Assembly: GCA_002027195.1 (NCBI GenBank)
Contig: MWJO01000027.1
Span: 20,636-84,635 of the forward strand
Direction of reading: 5' to 3'
DNA length: 64,000 bases
Source of the DNA: Streptomyces sp. GKU 895
GTDB taxonomy: Bacteria > Actinomycetota > Actinomycetes > Streptomycetales > Streptomycetaceae
Both the position numbers and the translations under genes were made by a program. The notes beneath the pieces were generated by a model, which worked only from the letters and a program-made list of their open reading frames with translations, was not told the DNA's origin and made no database searches. Positions 63,792 to 64,000 of this stretch are shown one piece after another (positions within the stretch are counted from its first letter, which is position 1; the number at the start of each line of letters is the position of its first letter).

Positions 63792-64000
63792 TCAGGAGCG
63801 ACGCGTGCGGCGGGTCGTGTAGATCGCGCCGGCGCCGAGGGCGATCACCGCGGCGGCGCCGCCGGCTATCAGGCCGACCGGTGCGCTGGAGCCGGTCTCG
63901 GCCAGCGGCGGGGTGCTGTCGCTGGGCGAGGGCGTCGGGGTGGTGGGCGGCGTCGACTCCACCGGGGGGACGTCCGGAGTGGTGGGCGGAGTCGTTTCGG
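63792..64000 (-). CDS. C-terminus of an LAETG sortase-anchored surface protein (partial, 5' end outside window)
   Basis: Only the last ~69 residues are visible on the minus strand, running in from the right edge. They show a Pro/Thr/Ser-rich stalk (TTPPTTPDVPP, TPTPSPSDSTPP), the sorting signal LAETG, a hydrophobic segment (APVGLIAGGAAAVIALGAGA) and a positive tail RRTRRS. The LAxTG form is typical of class E sortases in Streptomyces. The product is covalently attached to the cell wall; its function is not visible. Confidence 0.85.
   Translation of the reverse strand, partial: ETTPPTTPDVPPVESTPPTTPTPSPSDSTPPLAETGSSAPVGLIAGGAAAVIALGAGAIYTTRRTRRS

Noticed and set aside
1..64000. tRNA, rRNA, insertion sequence or phage genes
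   Set aside because: No cloverleaf, ribosomal sequence, transposase, integrase or terminal inverted repeats were recognised by eye; a dedicated search was not possible.

Overview
The window looks like a chromosomal segment of a Streptomyces or close relative. It has very high GC with strong third-position bias, Tat- and Sec-exported enzymes carrying ricin-type (CBM13-like) modules, FCD-type GntR, LacI, AraC and XRE regulators, a SpoIIE-type phosphatase, a CebR-like operator and an LAxTG sortase signal. No rRNA, tRNA, CRISPR array, insertion sequence or replication origin was recognised.

Layout. 1-4.5 kb: two secreted proteases, S8 (5' end outside the window) and M4, each ending in a P-domain. 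4.6-12.8 kb: housekeeping-like genes: a membrane protein, a zinc dehydrogenase, a DtxR-type regulator with a PEBP-family protein, a GntR regulator, a MASE1 protein, a SpoIIE phosphatase, a hydrolase remnant and an F420/LLM-type oxidoreductase. 12.9-47 kb: a large carbohydrate-active island. It holds GH62 arabinofuranosidase, GH74 xyloglucanase, an enolase-superfamily enzyme with a GntR regulator, two large right-handed beta-helix enzymes, GH43, an apparent operon (LacI regulator, GH2 beta-galactosidase, solute-binding protein, two permeases, GH51 arabinofuranosidase), a GH28/GH49-like beta-helix enzyme, GH95, a membrane NACHT NTPase and a GH16 glucanase behind a CebR-like box. 47-51.3 kb: a DUF1989 protein and GntR regulator facing a polar amino-acid-type ABC transporter. 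51.4-54.4 kb: XRE regulator, two SDRs and a tautomerase. 54.5-59.4 kb: AraC regulator plus flavin monooxygenase, maleylacetate reductase and hydroxyquinol 1,2-dioxygenase, which would convert a resorcinol-like phenol to 3-oxoadipate. 59.7-63.5 kb: a third beta-helix enzyme and a GntR regulator. 63.8-64 kb: the C-terminus of a sortase-anchored protein on the minus strand.

How it fits together. The central island encodes secreted depolymerases for hemicellulose and pectin-like material (xyloglucan, arabinoxylan or arabinan, galactan, fucosylated side chains), ABC import of the oligosaccharides, and cytoplasmic GH2 and GH51 enzymes to finish them. The best regulatory signal is a 31-bp promoter/operator-like element present twice, 29 of 31 positions identical, on either side of the GntR gene at 19.05 kb. 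One copy faces the enolase-superfamily gene and the other faces the 1,052-residue beta-helix enzyme.

Caution. Nine genes show one- or two-base frame breaks, and in each case changing one base per break restores a full family-length protein. This pattern fits residual indel errors in the sequence better than gene decay. These genes are annotated as single features with the break position stated.
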